From Lactifluus volemus (Eukaryota > Basidiomycota > Agaricomycetes > Russulales > Russulaceae), in contig WTXI01000001.1 of NCBI GenBank assembly GCA_022376515.1, forward strand, positions 1,116,001-1,180,000: 64,000 nucleotides of DNA, in the 5' to 3' direction. Positions 25,931 through 37,106 of the stretch are shown here, in pieces. The number at the start of each line of letters is the position of its first letter. Positions within the stretch are counted from its first letter, which is position 1. Made by a program: the position numbers and the translations under genes. The notes under the pieces are model-generated. The model did no database searches. It was not told the origin of the DNA and was given only the letters and a program-made list of their open reading frames with translations.

Positions 25931-27264
25931 TCACATCTCCAATGCCTTTTTAGCCATCTCCAGCGCACCATCCTTGGTCCTATTCCCGCCAATAAAGCCG
26001 GACGCGTGCACAAATATACAACCCTCGACCCTGAGACGTGGGAAAGGTCCTCGTCTCTGACTCCCCGCCAAGGTTCTGGCAATGCTTTGCGACTCTCAAA
26101 GCTTTCTGGTGAGACGGGGACTGCCTGTACGCGCCAATTCCCACCGGTCTCGTCAGGATAGATGATATAGAAGGGTAGGTTGGACACCGGCACGGAAAGC
26201 TCTTGCTCGAGCTCAAACAGATGCTCCTAAAATGACGGTAAGCCAGTCATCCGGAGAGTGAGGACAACAGAGGTTGACGTACCTTCCACGGAGCGAACAG
26301 ATCGAACAGGATGATGCGGCCGCTAGGGTCTACGTTTGCGCGTTGAGTGAGCGCAGCGAGAATGAGATCACGGGCTGGGAGCCACGATCGGCCGTAGTAA
26401 TTTAGACGACCAAGAAATTCCTCCCCAGCTAGCTGTGAGGCCTTTGAAAACTGGGCCTGGAAAAGGGATGAGCGAGGCGAAGCAGCGGATAAGAGAAAAC
26501 AGCATCACATCAACTGTTTGCGAATCAAAGGGCTCATTCCAGGCTGGATTGAGCCAACCTACACGACAGGAAAGGTCCGTGCGATTCCGATACTTGGGTT
26601 GTATGTCGTTAGGATATGGTGATATCCCATTGTCGTGTCCATCGATTGCTTCGATAAACTCCTGAGATGCGCTGAGTGTACGCGCTCTAGTAGGAGGTGA
26701 AGACTAGTACCTTGTACAATTTCAGCCAGAGACTGTCGACTCTTGGGTCTCCCAGATTGAACTGCAACTGGTTGGCAATAATTTCCCGGCCGAAATGTCT
26801 GAAGAGCGAGGATTAAGCGAAGCAAATTAGAAGGTGAATCGCCTGACTTGTAGATGAGGCCTGCAGAGGATAACTTTGTCGCGAATCCGTGGCCAAAGAC
26901 CTCGTCAAAGCCTCGCTGATGGTGGTCAAACAGTTGCTTGCTCTCGTCGTAGACAGCACCGACGTCCACGACAACGTCGCAAGCATCGAGGATTTTGGGG
27001 TCTCGAGTGCGTTTGAGGTCTATTGTATCGCGGGTTAACTGAGCAGTAAAGCAACGTTTAGTAACAGGCAAGGACCTGCATCCCGATAAGCTTCTGTGAG
27101 TCGCAGCATGTACACTGCGAGTGCTTCATCGCAATGAAAAGTGCCGTTGTGAGTTCCAATGAGCTTGAGAAGAGGTCAGCATCGGCGAACGATTTGGGGA
27201 CTTGACGACACACTTTTGACATTCTTAGTTTTTTGGCCGGGTGTGATATATCAGTCGAAGCCAT
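25931..27264 (-). CDS. MYG1: MYG1-family exonuclease
   Basis: Conserved DHH-like 3'-5' RNA exonuclease linked in mammals to nuclear-mitochondrial RNA processing. From the ATG at 27262-27264 ([17 protein letters not shown]) the exons give [40 protein letters not shown], the metal-binding [69 protein letters not shown] and [20 protein letters not shown]. The end is [20 protein letters not shown]...KALEM. Five introns, all GT-AG. A single missing G in a GGG run (26023-26033) breaks the frame just before VEGCIFVHA; with it supplied the stop is at 25931. Confidence 0.9.
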
Positions 27265-27499
27265 GTGGAAGGGTCTAATTGTGGCACGGAGAACGTTTCT
27301 AACTGCACCGGAACAGTGATAGTACCGTAAGTTCATGGGGATGTACAGATATCTCGTCAAAAGGGTACATGCGAAAGATTCCATGGTCAACATCAATGTC
27401 CGAAAATGCTGCAATAAAATCTGTGAACAGATCAAATGTCTGGGTATTATAGTCAAGGAAGCGCTACTGTTGTCCATGCATCGGCAACATCTGTCCAGC

Positions 27500-28008
27500 T
27501 TATAGTAAAGAAACAAGAACACCAATGAAAACACCCGCAACGCTGACAATCATGGCGTTCCGCTGCAGCGGTGCCACTCCCGAAACATAACCGTCTGGCG
27601 GCCCATAAATTCCACCCGATCCAGCCTGTCCTGGACTTGGAGCGCCCCCATTTCCGTTTCCTCCGCCATTGACATTTGTGGGAGCAGTTGGTAGCGGCCC
27701 AGTAGAGGTAGGCTGTGCGGTCGTTGCATTGCCACTGCTCGAAGCGGCATCGGAGGCGGTGACGGTGATTGGGATGGCAGAAGTAACGGCAACGGTCTGG
27801 CGATCTGGGCCGAGGGAGAAACCGACGGAGAATGAAGTGGTGACCGCCACATTAGGTGAAGGTGAAGAAGAGGAAGAAGCGGCATTGCTCTGAATGGGAG
27901 TGAGTGGTGTAATGGGGTAAACCATTGAATGATTGAGCTCACCTGAGCGAGAGCGCTCATAAGAGTGAAAGGGAGGAGAAGGATGGAATAGAATATAAAT
28001 GGACGCAT
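27500..28008 (-). CDS. small secreted Ser/Thr-rich GPI-type protein
   Basis: The ATG at 28006-28008 starts a signal peptide (MRPFIFYSILLLPFTLMSAL, cleavage near ALA-Q). After a 54-nt GT-AG intron comes a Ser/Thr/Ala-rich body (SNAASSSSSPSPNVAVTTSF), a Gly/Asn-rich patch (NGGGNGNGG) and a C-terminal hydrophobic helix (IVSVAGVFIGVLVSLL) with no basic tail, as in GPI attachment signals. About 150 residues. This is a mucin-like cell-surface architecture; no enzymatic domain. It is divergent from the next gene with 88 bp between start codons. The family is not recognised and likely evolves fast. Confidence 0.62.
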
Positions 28009-28096
28009 AGTGGTGGTGACGAAGAAAAAACACGGTGTTGTGTTGGATCGTGGCGTTGGGCGTTTACCTCAAAGTCAAGTGCAGCCAAGCGACACA

Positions 28097-29242
28097 ATGG
28101 ATGTCCCGATATCGTCCTATACTATTAATCTCATCCTCCAATACATATCTCCCCCATCACAACTAATTAATCCCATTCCTTCAAATCTCCTCTCACATTC
28201 TCTCCAGCAACGTCACATCCTCCTCGATATCTCTCCAGATCAACCTACAACCTATCTCTCCTGGCCGTCTTTAGGTCGTGACCGTGCCATACAGCACTTG
28301 GAATCTCTCCAAATGCCTCTCAACGAGCTGGTCCCGGACTTTCTTGTCGGTTATACAGTCGATCCAGAACATGCCTATGCCCACGTTCACGTCAAACCCA
28401 CCGGGGAGGATGGTTTACGTCTCGTTTTTGAATGGGATGGCCAAGATAGTTGGAAGTATCACGACTCAAACGTGATGCCTTTCCCTCCCGGGACCCATCC
28501 CTCTCTGACTGACGCTATTGCCGCCGCCACCATGTCGACTCCCGAATCAAGTGGGGAAAATCGCGACAAAAGTGAACACGATGACGATGACAGTGACGAC
28601 AATGACTATTGGAATTCGTACGGCACGGAAGACAAGGGCATGCAGTTCCCGCCACCTACAAGCAAAGGCGAGTCGGACGCTAGCGAGGACGCGTATTGGG
28701 CTCAATACGCTTCAGTACAGGGTATGTTTTCCGAGGCTTCTCTGGGACTGGATCACCCATCTGTTCTTATAGGTACGGCTGACTCGACGATCCCCTCCCC
28801 TGTACACAAGACAGCGCGTAAGCTCCAATCAGTTTCCGGTCGCGCATCACGTTTCCCGTGAAGAGATAATCTGCACTGCAATCCGCTCCCACCCCCACGA
28901 CCCAAAGGCGCCTCCCTCTCCCACTACATTAAGACATCGCTTGACTGCTCTTTCTCCACGGCACATTATCAGCCCGCCCTCGGATGACTTTTTCGAACCG
29001 GGCGCCGAAGAAGATATACCGGAGGCGACAGAAGATGACTCTGAGTCGCCATCGTCGTTCCTTGATCATGAGCCCCTTTTCCTAAGAAAGCTCTTCAAAC
29101 GAGTCAGGAGCGCATAGCATTGTCCGCAGTGACTACTGAAGCAACTGACTCATTCGCACATCAGCAGGATGCTGATGACCGCGTCATCCAGGAATATGTG
29201 CGGGCTCTATTCCAGCAATGGAAGACGATGAAACAGCGATAA
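28097..29242 (+). CDS. conserved-looking protein of unknown function
   Basis: Exon 1 from the ATG at 28097 encodes a soluble region (ILQYISPPSQLINPIPSNLL, HILLDISPDQPTTYLSWPSL, VHVKPTGEDGLRLVFEWDGQ). It is followed by an acidic stretch (EHDDDDSDDNDYWNSYGTED) and two short introns (about 28721-28771 and 28817-28862). A later acidic segment contains PPSDDFFEPGAEEDIPEATE. The plain frame stops at 29117. Supplying one base near 29093-29105 extends it through ERIALSAVTTEATDS and a helical VRALFQQWKTMKQR to a stop at 29240-29242, which reads as a better ending. I do not recognise the family. It could be a cytosolic regulatory protein; no localisation signal is seen. Confidence 0.5.
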
Positions 29243-29286
29243 GCCAAACGTCGACGGACGAGATCGACCGATTTGAATTCTTGCAG

Positions 29287-29940
29287 TTAGTTGACAGGGC
29301 CATTACGACACCGAAATAACACCCCAATTGTAACATCCCACCAACGTAACAGAAACGTGTAGACTATTGTACGCGTGCAAATGTATCGATACCCCGTTAT
29401 ACATGTACGTATCATTGTCAGCATGTTAGGTGGATGGCATTTAGAATCATGAATTGCTAGAATGATTTCCACGACTGGATGATGTCCTGCCTCCAGCAAG
29501 GCGATCGAGCTATAATCCAAGTGGTGGGTAACGGTTGCTACGATGTCATGGGTTGCTCACCTGCCTGAGATCAGATAGGGGTTGTGCGAAGTTGTACCCG
29601 CGGTCACACACTGACCTTGATCGTGGTTCGGGTTTACATATGCTTCACATCTCATGCCTTGGATTAGAGCCTGTGCCCATCTAGCAAAAGCCCAATACGT
29701 CACTGTCGAAAGAGACCAGAAATTGAGTCAGAATCGCGCACTTTGCAGCCGTGAGCCAATGAATACGGTACCAACCTAAAGGAACAGAAGGAAGGCCCAG
29801 GAGAATCCGAGTGTCCGATCCCACCTGGGGGTCGCTAGGGAAATTCCGGAGAACAGAAAACAGCATCTCCACAGGAAATTCCGATGTCCAAATATCCGAT
29901 ATCCTAGCCACAGCCTTGACATCAACAGTGACTTAGAGAC
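29287..29940 (-). CDS. possible short gene or gene fragment, unknown
   Basis: Between the previous gene and SEC9 the minus strand shows protein-like text that continues across a proper intron. A frame with VEMLFSVLRNFPSDPQVGSD and LLGLPSVPL ends at a GT donor near 29775. After an acceptor near 29704 it resumes as VTYWAFARWAQALIQGMRCE and VNPNHDQG. A further block (LLEAGHHPVVEIILAIHDSK) lies beyond another candidate splice. No good start ATG is found, and an in-frame stop or acceptor sits upstream near 29935. It could be a small gene with a missed first exon or a decayed fragment. Boundaries are approximate. Confidence 0.3.
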
Positions 29941-30152
29941 CAGCAAGACGGAGACCACAATAAGTCCAACAAAGTGTCTTTAATTCTTGTGCATTTTGGA
30001 GTGCCCTCGCAAATCATGGACAGGACACTTGATATCGTACTAAATGTCTGTATTGAAGAGAGCGTAGACTAGTAGAACCAGTGAAATGCCATATCCAAAC
30101 CGTCCAAATTCAACTACTTCCCAAGGCAAGGGGTTGGAAGGCTGGGGTATAA

Positions 30153-31251
30153 CTACTTGATTCGTTTGAGCTGTAAACATTCGTGGTAAGAAACGGCAAT
30201 GGCTCGGCGCATAGTAGTGGCGTACCCTCTCCGTGTTCCTGAAGACTTTGTTGTCAAGGCTGACCGTCTTCTCCTCAATGCGGTTAATGCGATCGTTCTG
30301 CTTGTCAAGCTCCTGGCCCATAGCCATTCCTAGCGCCTTGAGCCGCTTTGTCGCGTCAGAGATCTCATCAAGATTGTCATCAAGTTCATCTTCCATCTCA
30401 TCGTCGGACGCAGTAGCCTCAAACTGGTAGCGCTTCCTCTGTTCGCGTTGAGCTGCTGTCCTACTACGCCCTCCAGCCCCGATTCCTTCTTCTCCTTGGC
30501 CGACGTAAGCCGATGCTTGACCCAAACGGTTATGGGTTTCCCGTATGTCCATCATGGCCTTTTCATGTTCGTCCCGTTCTTCCTCGTAACGCTGTTGTAT
30601 CTTCGCCTCCTGAGCGGCACGCTTCGCATCCTTGTTGAAGGTGATGGCAGGACGGAATATTGAACGGTTCAACTTCTTGAGTTCATCCGTTTTATCTTCC
30701 GCCCGTTGGGAGTGGGTTTTGGAAACGTCGAGATGGCGCTCAGTGTTAGCAAGCTTCTCTACAATGTGTTTCATGATAAGTATGAGGCGAAAATCCACAG
30801 CAGACAACCCTCTGCGTACCAGATTGATTTCCAAGTTTACCGACAGTATTCCGAGCAGTCTCTTCTGCCTCACGCGCCATGCGAAGGGCATTGCGAGTGG
30901 AGTTGACGCTTTCTTGCTTCATGAACCTGGTCTGCTGCTTTATACCTTCTACATCCTCTTCGTTCTCCTCCCCTGTAGGGTCAGGCAACGTTGGTCCATC
31001 GTGAGCGAAACGGCCAGTGGATACTTTCTCAGGTTGTAACCCGAGAATAATTCCTTTCGATCGGTCTCGAGGTTGCCTTGACCACGTGTGTAGATATCGA
31101 CGGCACGGTTTCGCTGATAACGGTCACCAGAAGCCACAAGGGTATCAGCAGTCCCGCTGCTGGAGAGTTCACTGGTCGAGCGCGAATTCTCGGACTCGAC
31201 GGGAGGTATAAAGTTTCTTTCCTTGCGTTTGTTGAACCAAGAAGAAGACAT
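30153..31251 (-). CDS. SEC9: SEC9/SNAP-25-type t-SNARE
   Basis: Plasma-membrane Qbc-SNARE used for exocytosis, pairing with Sso and Snc proteins. The ATG at 31249-31251 gives [20 protein letters not shown] and a Ser-rich N terminus. SNARE helix 1 covers [20 protein letters not shown] through [21 protein letters not shown] linker with [20 protein letters not shown] follows, and SNARE helix 2 covers [20 protein letters not shown] and [17 protein letters not shown]. The last intron (about 30226-30172) yields the conserved terminal NTERLKRIK. No TM segment, as usual for this family. One missing C near 31028-31036 (AACCTGAG for AACCCTGAG) breaks the frame before [12 protein letters not shown]. Confidence 0.92.
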
Positions 31252-31344
31252 GGAAAGGGAAATGTGTGAAGTGCAGAGCACAGTCGATCACTGCATTTGT
31301 GGCTAATTAAGAGGTACAAAAACGGAAGGTATTTCCCATCTATC

Positions 31345-33700
31345 TTATCCCTTTGTCCGTACGCCCTTTTTCAATTTACCAACTACAGTCACACCTTTTC
31401 CACTCTTCACTACCTTCTCAAGTGCGGCCGATTTTTGTGCTTTGATCGCACCAACTCCCTTAGGTTTCGCAAATTTGTTCACGCTGCTATCTAGAGCATC
31501 CCGGGCTTTCCTTCTCATCTTCTTCACTTTGTTCCGTGCAGCCCGCTTTTCTCCAGGAGAAAGCTCGCCCCGTGCGCGAACGTCGGCAGAGGAGCGTTCA
31601 TATATCTCCTCTGGGGCCAGCATACTAGCGGCCATATAGCTAGTGGGCAGAGCAGATTCTAAACTGGTCGAAGCAACGTTTGTGATGGTTGAAATTGTTG
31701 CTGTAGGCTGAAAGCAAAAAGTTAATACCCACCATACTGGTGTGTTAAACGTGCTCACCGCCTTTGGAGTGAAGTGGGCATTAGAGAGAGCATCCAGCTT
31801 CGAGGAGATCGCCTCCCACGTCCTTGTAATTTCTTCGTGCTCTGCCCTCATTTTTCCATCACGATCCTCCCCTGCGACGCCGCCCGTTTGGGCAGCAGTG
31901 TACTCATCTTCATAAATCTGAGCTAAGGATTGCTTTGATTTGGTATCTTGAAGCTCGAAAAATCGGGAGGGCAGGAAAGGCTTATCGTCTACTGGTCGTT
32001 TGCGCACGACGTCGTCGAAACGGTCTTCAAGAATCCTCGCCTTGATTTTGTCTTCTAGACTTGATACAACTTCTTCCGTGATAACAGGAACTGCCTTCAT
32101 AATGCGTTCAAATTCGAGATCTTCCTCGAGAAGAGAGTCACGAGGACGGATACGTGATGTTGCCTCTCCCATCAGCATCCAGTCCTTTTTGGAGACATTT
32201 TCGGCCTCCAAGGCAGCGATTTGCTGTTGAAGTGAGGCAAGGCGCTTCTCATGAGTGGATAACCCTAGCAAACAGCCATAAGTACATTGTGTGACGCCTG
32301 GACCCAAATATACCATTATTGGGCTCGTCTTCATCGGCGAGCATATCATCCTTCAGACGTTTGATAGTTTGATGACCGTCACGGAATGAGAATTTGCCTT
32401 CTTCGCTTCCATCATCGTCCAGTTGGCTCCCTTGTTCATCACTACTGAACTCCGCGCCCGAATTCTCGTTGGCCAGGTAACCCCGGGTGATTCCTTGCTC
32501 GTCGCCTTCATCTTCGTCCTCGCTTTCGACTTCCTCGCTGTCATCCTCTTCATCATCGCCACTGGGCACATCGTCGAGGAGTCGCATGGTGGAAACAGGA
32601 AGTCCCTTTCCCCTAGGTTTTATAGTCTTAACCTTCACTTCGTCATGAAAACGGACTTTGAAGGACCCGAGACTTTGGTACGACTTGCACTCTTCGTTCT
32701 AGCCCCGCCAGAAGGGGGCGCATCAAAAAATTCGAAATAACCCGGTTCTGACAAGATTTGGATTCAGATTCGCCGCAATGACAGAACGGATGACAAAATT
32801 ACCATGGTCATCCTCGTCCTGCAACTGTCCATCAATGGCGGCAAAGTAGTCGATGTTATCCTCGTCCGAGGCAATGCTATCTGAGTCGGCGTCAAGGGCT
32901 CCATTGGAAACAAAGTCAGCCTCCGCCTCCTGTGTATCCGCATTGAACACCGCCAGGTCAAAGAAGCCATCGTCTAAACCAGAGTGACCATCTTTTCTCC
33001 GAGGGCGGGGGTCAGAGAGCTATGTCCTTCTTCATCTTCCTCGTCTGCGGACTCATCACGCAGCCCAGCTATACCTTCCTCTGATAGTTCCTCGTCGCTG
33101 AATCCATCAGGTTCCCCATATGTATCCGAGTCACCGTCGCTTTCCCCAGATGATAGATCAGAATCACCCTCTTCCGAAGATTTATCTCCCATGCTGTCAA
33201 TCATCGGAGGGATGGTGCATGCTGTATTGTCTTCGGTGCCATCGAGAGCACAATCCAACATCTTGCAAACGTGCTGAGCTCTGAGTTCGAGCTGCGCCCA
33301 TATTTGATCTCTGTCTAGACCTTGTACATATAGACATGTTAACGGCGTACGCTTGAATACATCCTTTTTCGCAGGAGGTGGTGATGGGCTGCGTTTCCTT
33401 TTTCTGATTGCGGAGGACTGTGAACGCGTCACAGGTGCCTGTATGGGGTCGAATGAAGCCAACAGTGCTGAGATGTAAGGCTGGGCCTGACTTTCGGAGC
33501 TCAATGCTACATGAGAGTTGTCAAGAGTTAGTGTTCGGTGAGGGAGGGGAGCCCAGCACACCAAGGTTGAAGACATGCTCCGTTGCTCGGAGAGCAGAAT
33601 CTTGTATCTCTCCATTTCCAGTGGCGAACGTCTCGGGCTGTGCTTCTAAAAGTAGGGACAATTGGTGAAATGGGGTAGGTAAGGGCGGATCCTCTGTCAT
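31345..33700 (-). CDS. MPP10: MPP10, U3 snoRNP / SSU processome protein
   Basis: Nucleolar scaffold that binds Imp3/Imp4 in the small-subunit processome for 18S rRNA maturation. The ATG at 33698-33700 starts MTEDPPLPTPFHQLSLLLEA. Then come QVEGL-like YVQGLDRDQIWAQLELR, long acidic tracts (DSDLSSGESDGDSD; DDEEDDSEEVESEDEDEGDE), LDDGFFDLAVFN, GYFEFFDAPPSG and KVKTIKPRGKGLPVSTMRLL. The conserved C-terminal half (STHEKRLASLQQQIAALEAE, FERIMKAVPVITEEVVSSLE, LPSRFFELQDTKSKQSLAQI) ends in a Lys-rich nucleolar tail. One missing A near 32990-33000 and one missing T near 32641-32653 interrupt the frame, both in homopolymers. Introns are 49-56 nt. Confidence 0.9.
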
Positions 33701-34147
33701 GTTCAAGTTCAAGTCGGGATGGCGTGCAAAATGACGGAAGAGCCAATTGACAGGCGCGTGTCAAACCAACTTGGAGACTACACACACACTCTCTGGAGCA
33801 CTCCATCTCTACACTGTGCATCTCGTGGCCTGGAACCGGAAGAATGCAGTCTCTTGTTCTAGCCTGGCTTTGTACACCAACCATTGTACCGCGCTTCATT
33901 TTCCAAAGAACAATGTCAAGCAACGTCCAAGTTTATTGTATCCCTGGTGACCGAGCCGTGAAACATCGCGTGTATTGCAGCTCCCTTGTTGACTTCTGGG
34001 AGGTGGATCTCCCAAGTACTTAAGATGCGTTTGCTGTCTCTTCACACACCCGAACGACCCCCACATCTTCACTCCCTTTCTCAGCTGCTGGCAGCGTACC
34101 GCTCTTGACACCGGTAGTTCACTGTTACTTTTTCCATAGACGCTACC
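33701..34147. promoter_or_regulatory. divergent promoter between MPP10 and SUR7-type gene
   Basis: 447 bp between start codons. Contains a pyrimidine-rich run before 34148. Short frames here have no protein-like continuity and no splice support. Confidence 0.4.
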
Positions 34148-35077
34148 ATGATTGCTGGCCTGTCAAAATCCGTCACCCTTTATCTTGCTCCCGTCCTCTC
34201 CTTGACCTCATTATTCCTCATACTTTTCGCATATGCGGCACCCGCGCTACTTCTTCACAGCAAAGTTGCTCTCCTGGTGGTGTCACCATCGTCCATGTTA
34301 ATGAATTCATCGTCTCGAGCAATTGATGGACCAACTGTATTCCTGGGCGCCCTTGGTAATTCGAACAGCTTATCATCTAAACGCGCCTATCCTTAACTTC
34401 CTATCACAGGATCCTGCTCCCGTCCAAACAACAAGGGTCCAGTAACATGCACACCGCCCACATTGTCCCCGACGTATGGTAAGGTGACATAGGCTCATCC
34501 CATGGAAGTATTTTTTAATGTCAATGTAGACCTGTCTGCGCTGCCTCCCAATGTTCCGAAACTCCTTGATGCCCCAACGACCTCAACGCCCGCCTTTATT
34601 GCAATTTCGATCGGCTTTTCTACCATATTTTTAATACTTTTCACCCTGATATCTCTTCGAGCAAGCCTCGGACCCAAACTCTCTGCTACGTTGGAGCGTC
34701 CTGCACTTCACCGTGCATCTGCTTGGCTTGGATTCCTGGGATTTTTGATAGGCACGTTTCTGTTTATCTCCACTTCTTCGTGGATTCAGTCTGAGCTTGG
34801 ATGGTGATATTAGGTTTGACCTCCTTCTTGATCCTCCGCATGTGGTTTGGAAAGGCAGTTGAGGACTTCAATACGGGTATCGCACAAGGCGGGAGCAACG
34901 CGCCCCAACTCATCGCCCAGACGAGCAATGGCTTTACGAGTGCGTTTATCAACGCCTTATAATCCAAATTTATCATCTCACATCCTTGTACTAGTGGCTT
35001 GGGTAGGGTATGCATTTTTCGCGGTCCCTGTCATCTGTGCTCTGGCTCGACTACATGTGACAGCTGGTGGCAAGTGA
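34148..35077 (+). CDS. SUR7/PalI-family four-TM plasma-membrane protein
   Basis: Claudin-like fungal family involved in eisosomes (Sur7) or pH sensing (PalI/Rim9). The layout is TM1 near the N terminus (LYLAPVLSLTSLFLILFAYA), an extracellular loop with the W/GxCSR-type GALGSCSRPNNKGPVTCTPP containing two cysteines, then LSALPPNVPKLLDAP. TM2 is AFIAISIGFSTIFLILFTLI, TM3 is ASAWLGFLGFLIGLTSFL, and TM4 is WVGYAFFAVPVICALARL with a tiny tail. About 260 residues. Five exons; the fourth joins through a 62-nt intron with a GC donor (34752-34813), which restores the family reading LIGLTSFLILRMW. Which subfamily is not decidable from the motifs. Confidence 0.82.
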
Positions 35078-35259
35078 ACTGAAACATGCATTATTTATAC
35101 TTACTGTTAATACGAACATTGCAAACCGAGTGGACAGTTAATCATTTTGTAGCATATCATATGTCTGATAATACATCTACCTAACTTATAACGGGGTCGC
35201 GTGATCAGTGATGCTCTTGGCGCCAAGATGTGTGGCCGCGTGGCACGACGCGTATAAGT

Positions 35260-36344
35260 ATGTCTCAGCTCCCACAGGAACCTCCAACACATGCAGGAAC
35301 TAGAGACTCTGATCCCACATCGGTGCAGGGATCCTCTTCGCTCGAACAGGATGGGCATAGTGGTTCCGATGACGACGTGCAGGTGCGTTGTGCCGTTGGC
35401 GATGGTTGATCTATCACTTGACCTTGGTCATCGCCAGGGACGACTTGAGGAAGCTGAGGTGCTCAAACAGGAGGGAAACGACCTATTTCGACTCAACAAG
35501 TGGAATGAGGCGTTGCAGAGCTATCGGAATGGCTTGGCTCGACTTCCGAAAAGGAGGCGTCCACCTGCACCTCAAGCTACTCCTCACAACGAACAAGGCG
35601 ACCCACCCCCAGCCTCTGAAGGAGACACTAGCCATTCTCCCACAGAAAATGACGGTCAATCTACAAGCAGCGCCTCTCCCAGTGTCGACTCTCCACTAGA
35701 ACGCGAATGTACGAAAACTCGGAGCGTCCTTAACGCGAATATCGCAGCATGCCATGTCAAGTTGGTAAGAGTTCGCGCCCGTAAGAGTTTCAAAGTTGAA
35801 TCGATTTCTCTGTTCAGGGCGAAAATGAAAATGCCGTTAAAGCGTGCACCGAAGGTTTGCTATGGGTATTGTCACATGGACGCGCCAGCCAAGCGCACAC
35901 TCAGCTTTGCAGGATGATCCTTCCTATATAAGGGCATTGCAACGACGAGCACAGTGCAACGAGAAGATAGGCTCATGGTCGGCGCTTTCCAGCGCAAAGG
36001 AAGGTAGGCAATCCTCTTACTTTTTTCCAATTCTCGCGCTCAGTGTACAGTATAGACTACAATACACTCGTGGCCTACTACCTCCATCATCGAATCAAGC
36101 CGCCGAGGCGAAACGGTCGTTGCGCCTGCTCGACCTCGTTTGGAGGAAGCACAGAAGCGAGAAGTCGGTGAGATGGTGGACAAATTGAAGGGCATTGGAA
36201 ATAACGTTCTCGGTGAACGAATTGCCCTGACGTCTGGGGAAACCTGCTAAATGGAACAATCTAGGACGATTCGGCTTATCAACAGAAAACTTCAAATTTG
36301 AGCCCAATGGTCAGGGAGGTTACTCGCTGAATTTTTCTCAATGA
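35260..36344 (+). CDS. TTC1: TTC1-type TPR co-chaperone
   Basis: Tetratricopeptide protein of the TTC1 group, proposed Hsp70/Hsp90 adaptor. The ATG at 35260 gives MSQLPQEPPTHAGTRDSDPT and an acidic leader. TPR1 begins EAEVLKQEGNDLFRLNKWNE, followed by an unusually long Pro/Ser-rich insert (about 60 residues) before NANIAACHVKL. TPR2/3 are ENENAVKACTEGLLW and DDPSYIRALQRRAQCNEKIG. The diagnostic C terminus is MVDKLKGIGNNVLGRFGLST and FKFEPNGQGGYSLNFSQ. Two one-base gaps (36071-36078 and 36128-36136) must be filled to pass through LLPPSSNQAAEAKRSLRLL and RPRLEEAQKREVGE. Convergent with IMP1, with 21 bp between stops. Confidence 0.87.
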
Positions 36345-36365
36345 TATAATTCGCAAGCGACTTAC

Positions 36366-37040
36366 CTAGTCGAGGAAGGATGTCGGGTTCTGGAAGATGG
36401 TCATGCGGTCGAAGGGATATACCTACTAGTACATGAGCAGCAATGTATGGCAACTTTGCCAATCTTACCCTCGCCCAGATTGTGCCGCGGATTAAAGACA
36501 AGGGGACTGGTCCATAATCTCGTGAGTCGCGTGAGAGGTCTGCATTATCGCCCATGAGCCATACGTGGCCCTTTGGGACTACAACATGCTCCGAAGAAGG
36601 AACCTTCAATCCGGTCGGGTCTACGCATACAATATCTCCGGGTAATCCTAATAACCGCTTGCACACCAAGCGGCCAGGTGTCAGGGGTGATTCGAATGTG
36701 ACGAGGTCGCCACGTTTCAGGCAACCTGGGTTGAGTCGGAAGGAGAGCCTATTCTCGATGACAGCCTCACCATCCTGAGCCATGGTAGGAAGCATCGAAG
36801 GTCCGCTGACCTGTTGGGATTAATGAGATCCTTTAGAGTCGATAAGGGGGAGAAAAGTACGCGCTAGTTGAATTGACCCCACGTAATTAAAAAAGAGGTG
36901 GAAGGCACAGAACGCATTAACGGCCTGAGGGGAAAGCTTATCAGCTCGACGTTACAAGTGTGCAGGAATGGTAAAAAACGGACATAAAGTGCTCCGGTGA
37001 TTGGTGGCTTGAGGCGGCGAAAGACATTCCTCTGGGCCAT
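36366..37040 (-). CDS. IMP1: mitochondrial inner-membrane peptidase subunit 1
   Basis: Type-I signal-peptidase-like serine protease of the inner membrane that removes sorting signals in the intermembrane space. Exon 1 (ATG at 37038-37040) gives MAQRNVFRRLKPPITGALY. Exon 2 carries the membrane anchor FCAFHLFFNYVGSIQL. Exon 3 has the nucleophile motif SGPSMLPT, RGDLVTFESPL, the lysine-general-base motif CKRLLGLPGD, VPKGHVWLMGDNADLSRDSR and YGPVPLSLIRGTIWARV. Splicing near 36466-36423 gives the tail YPFDRMTIFQNPTSFLD and stop at 36366, avoiding a longer hydrophilic read-through that would overlap TTC1. Exon 2-3 joining needs a GC donor (36864-36811, 54 nt). Imp1 over Imp2 is inferred from the MGDN-S/DSR box. 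Confidence 0.82.
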
Positions 37041-37106
37041 GGGTCGACGACCACCGTGATGAACTACTAGAGTGCTACCACGGGCCGGGCCGTGCTATCC
37101 CATGTC
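37041..37106. promoter_or_regulatory. 66-bp divergent spacer between IMP1 and ELP4
   Basis: Only 66 bp lie between the two start codons; a second ATG at 37102 nearly abuts. It has a GC-rich core (cgggccgggccg). The transcripts must start within it, overlap, or use internal start sites. Confidence 0.5.

Noticed and set aside
30040..30152. C-terminal extension of SEC9 with a hydrophobic end
   Set aside because: The terminal intron gives the conserved NTERLKRIK end; the extension is intron and 3' flank read-through.
36292..36795. Unspliced IMP1 extension ending at 36292
   Set aside because: It would overlap the TTC1 coding end; splicing near 36466-36423 gives a shorter family-like tail and removes the overlap.
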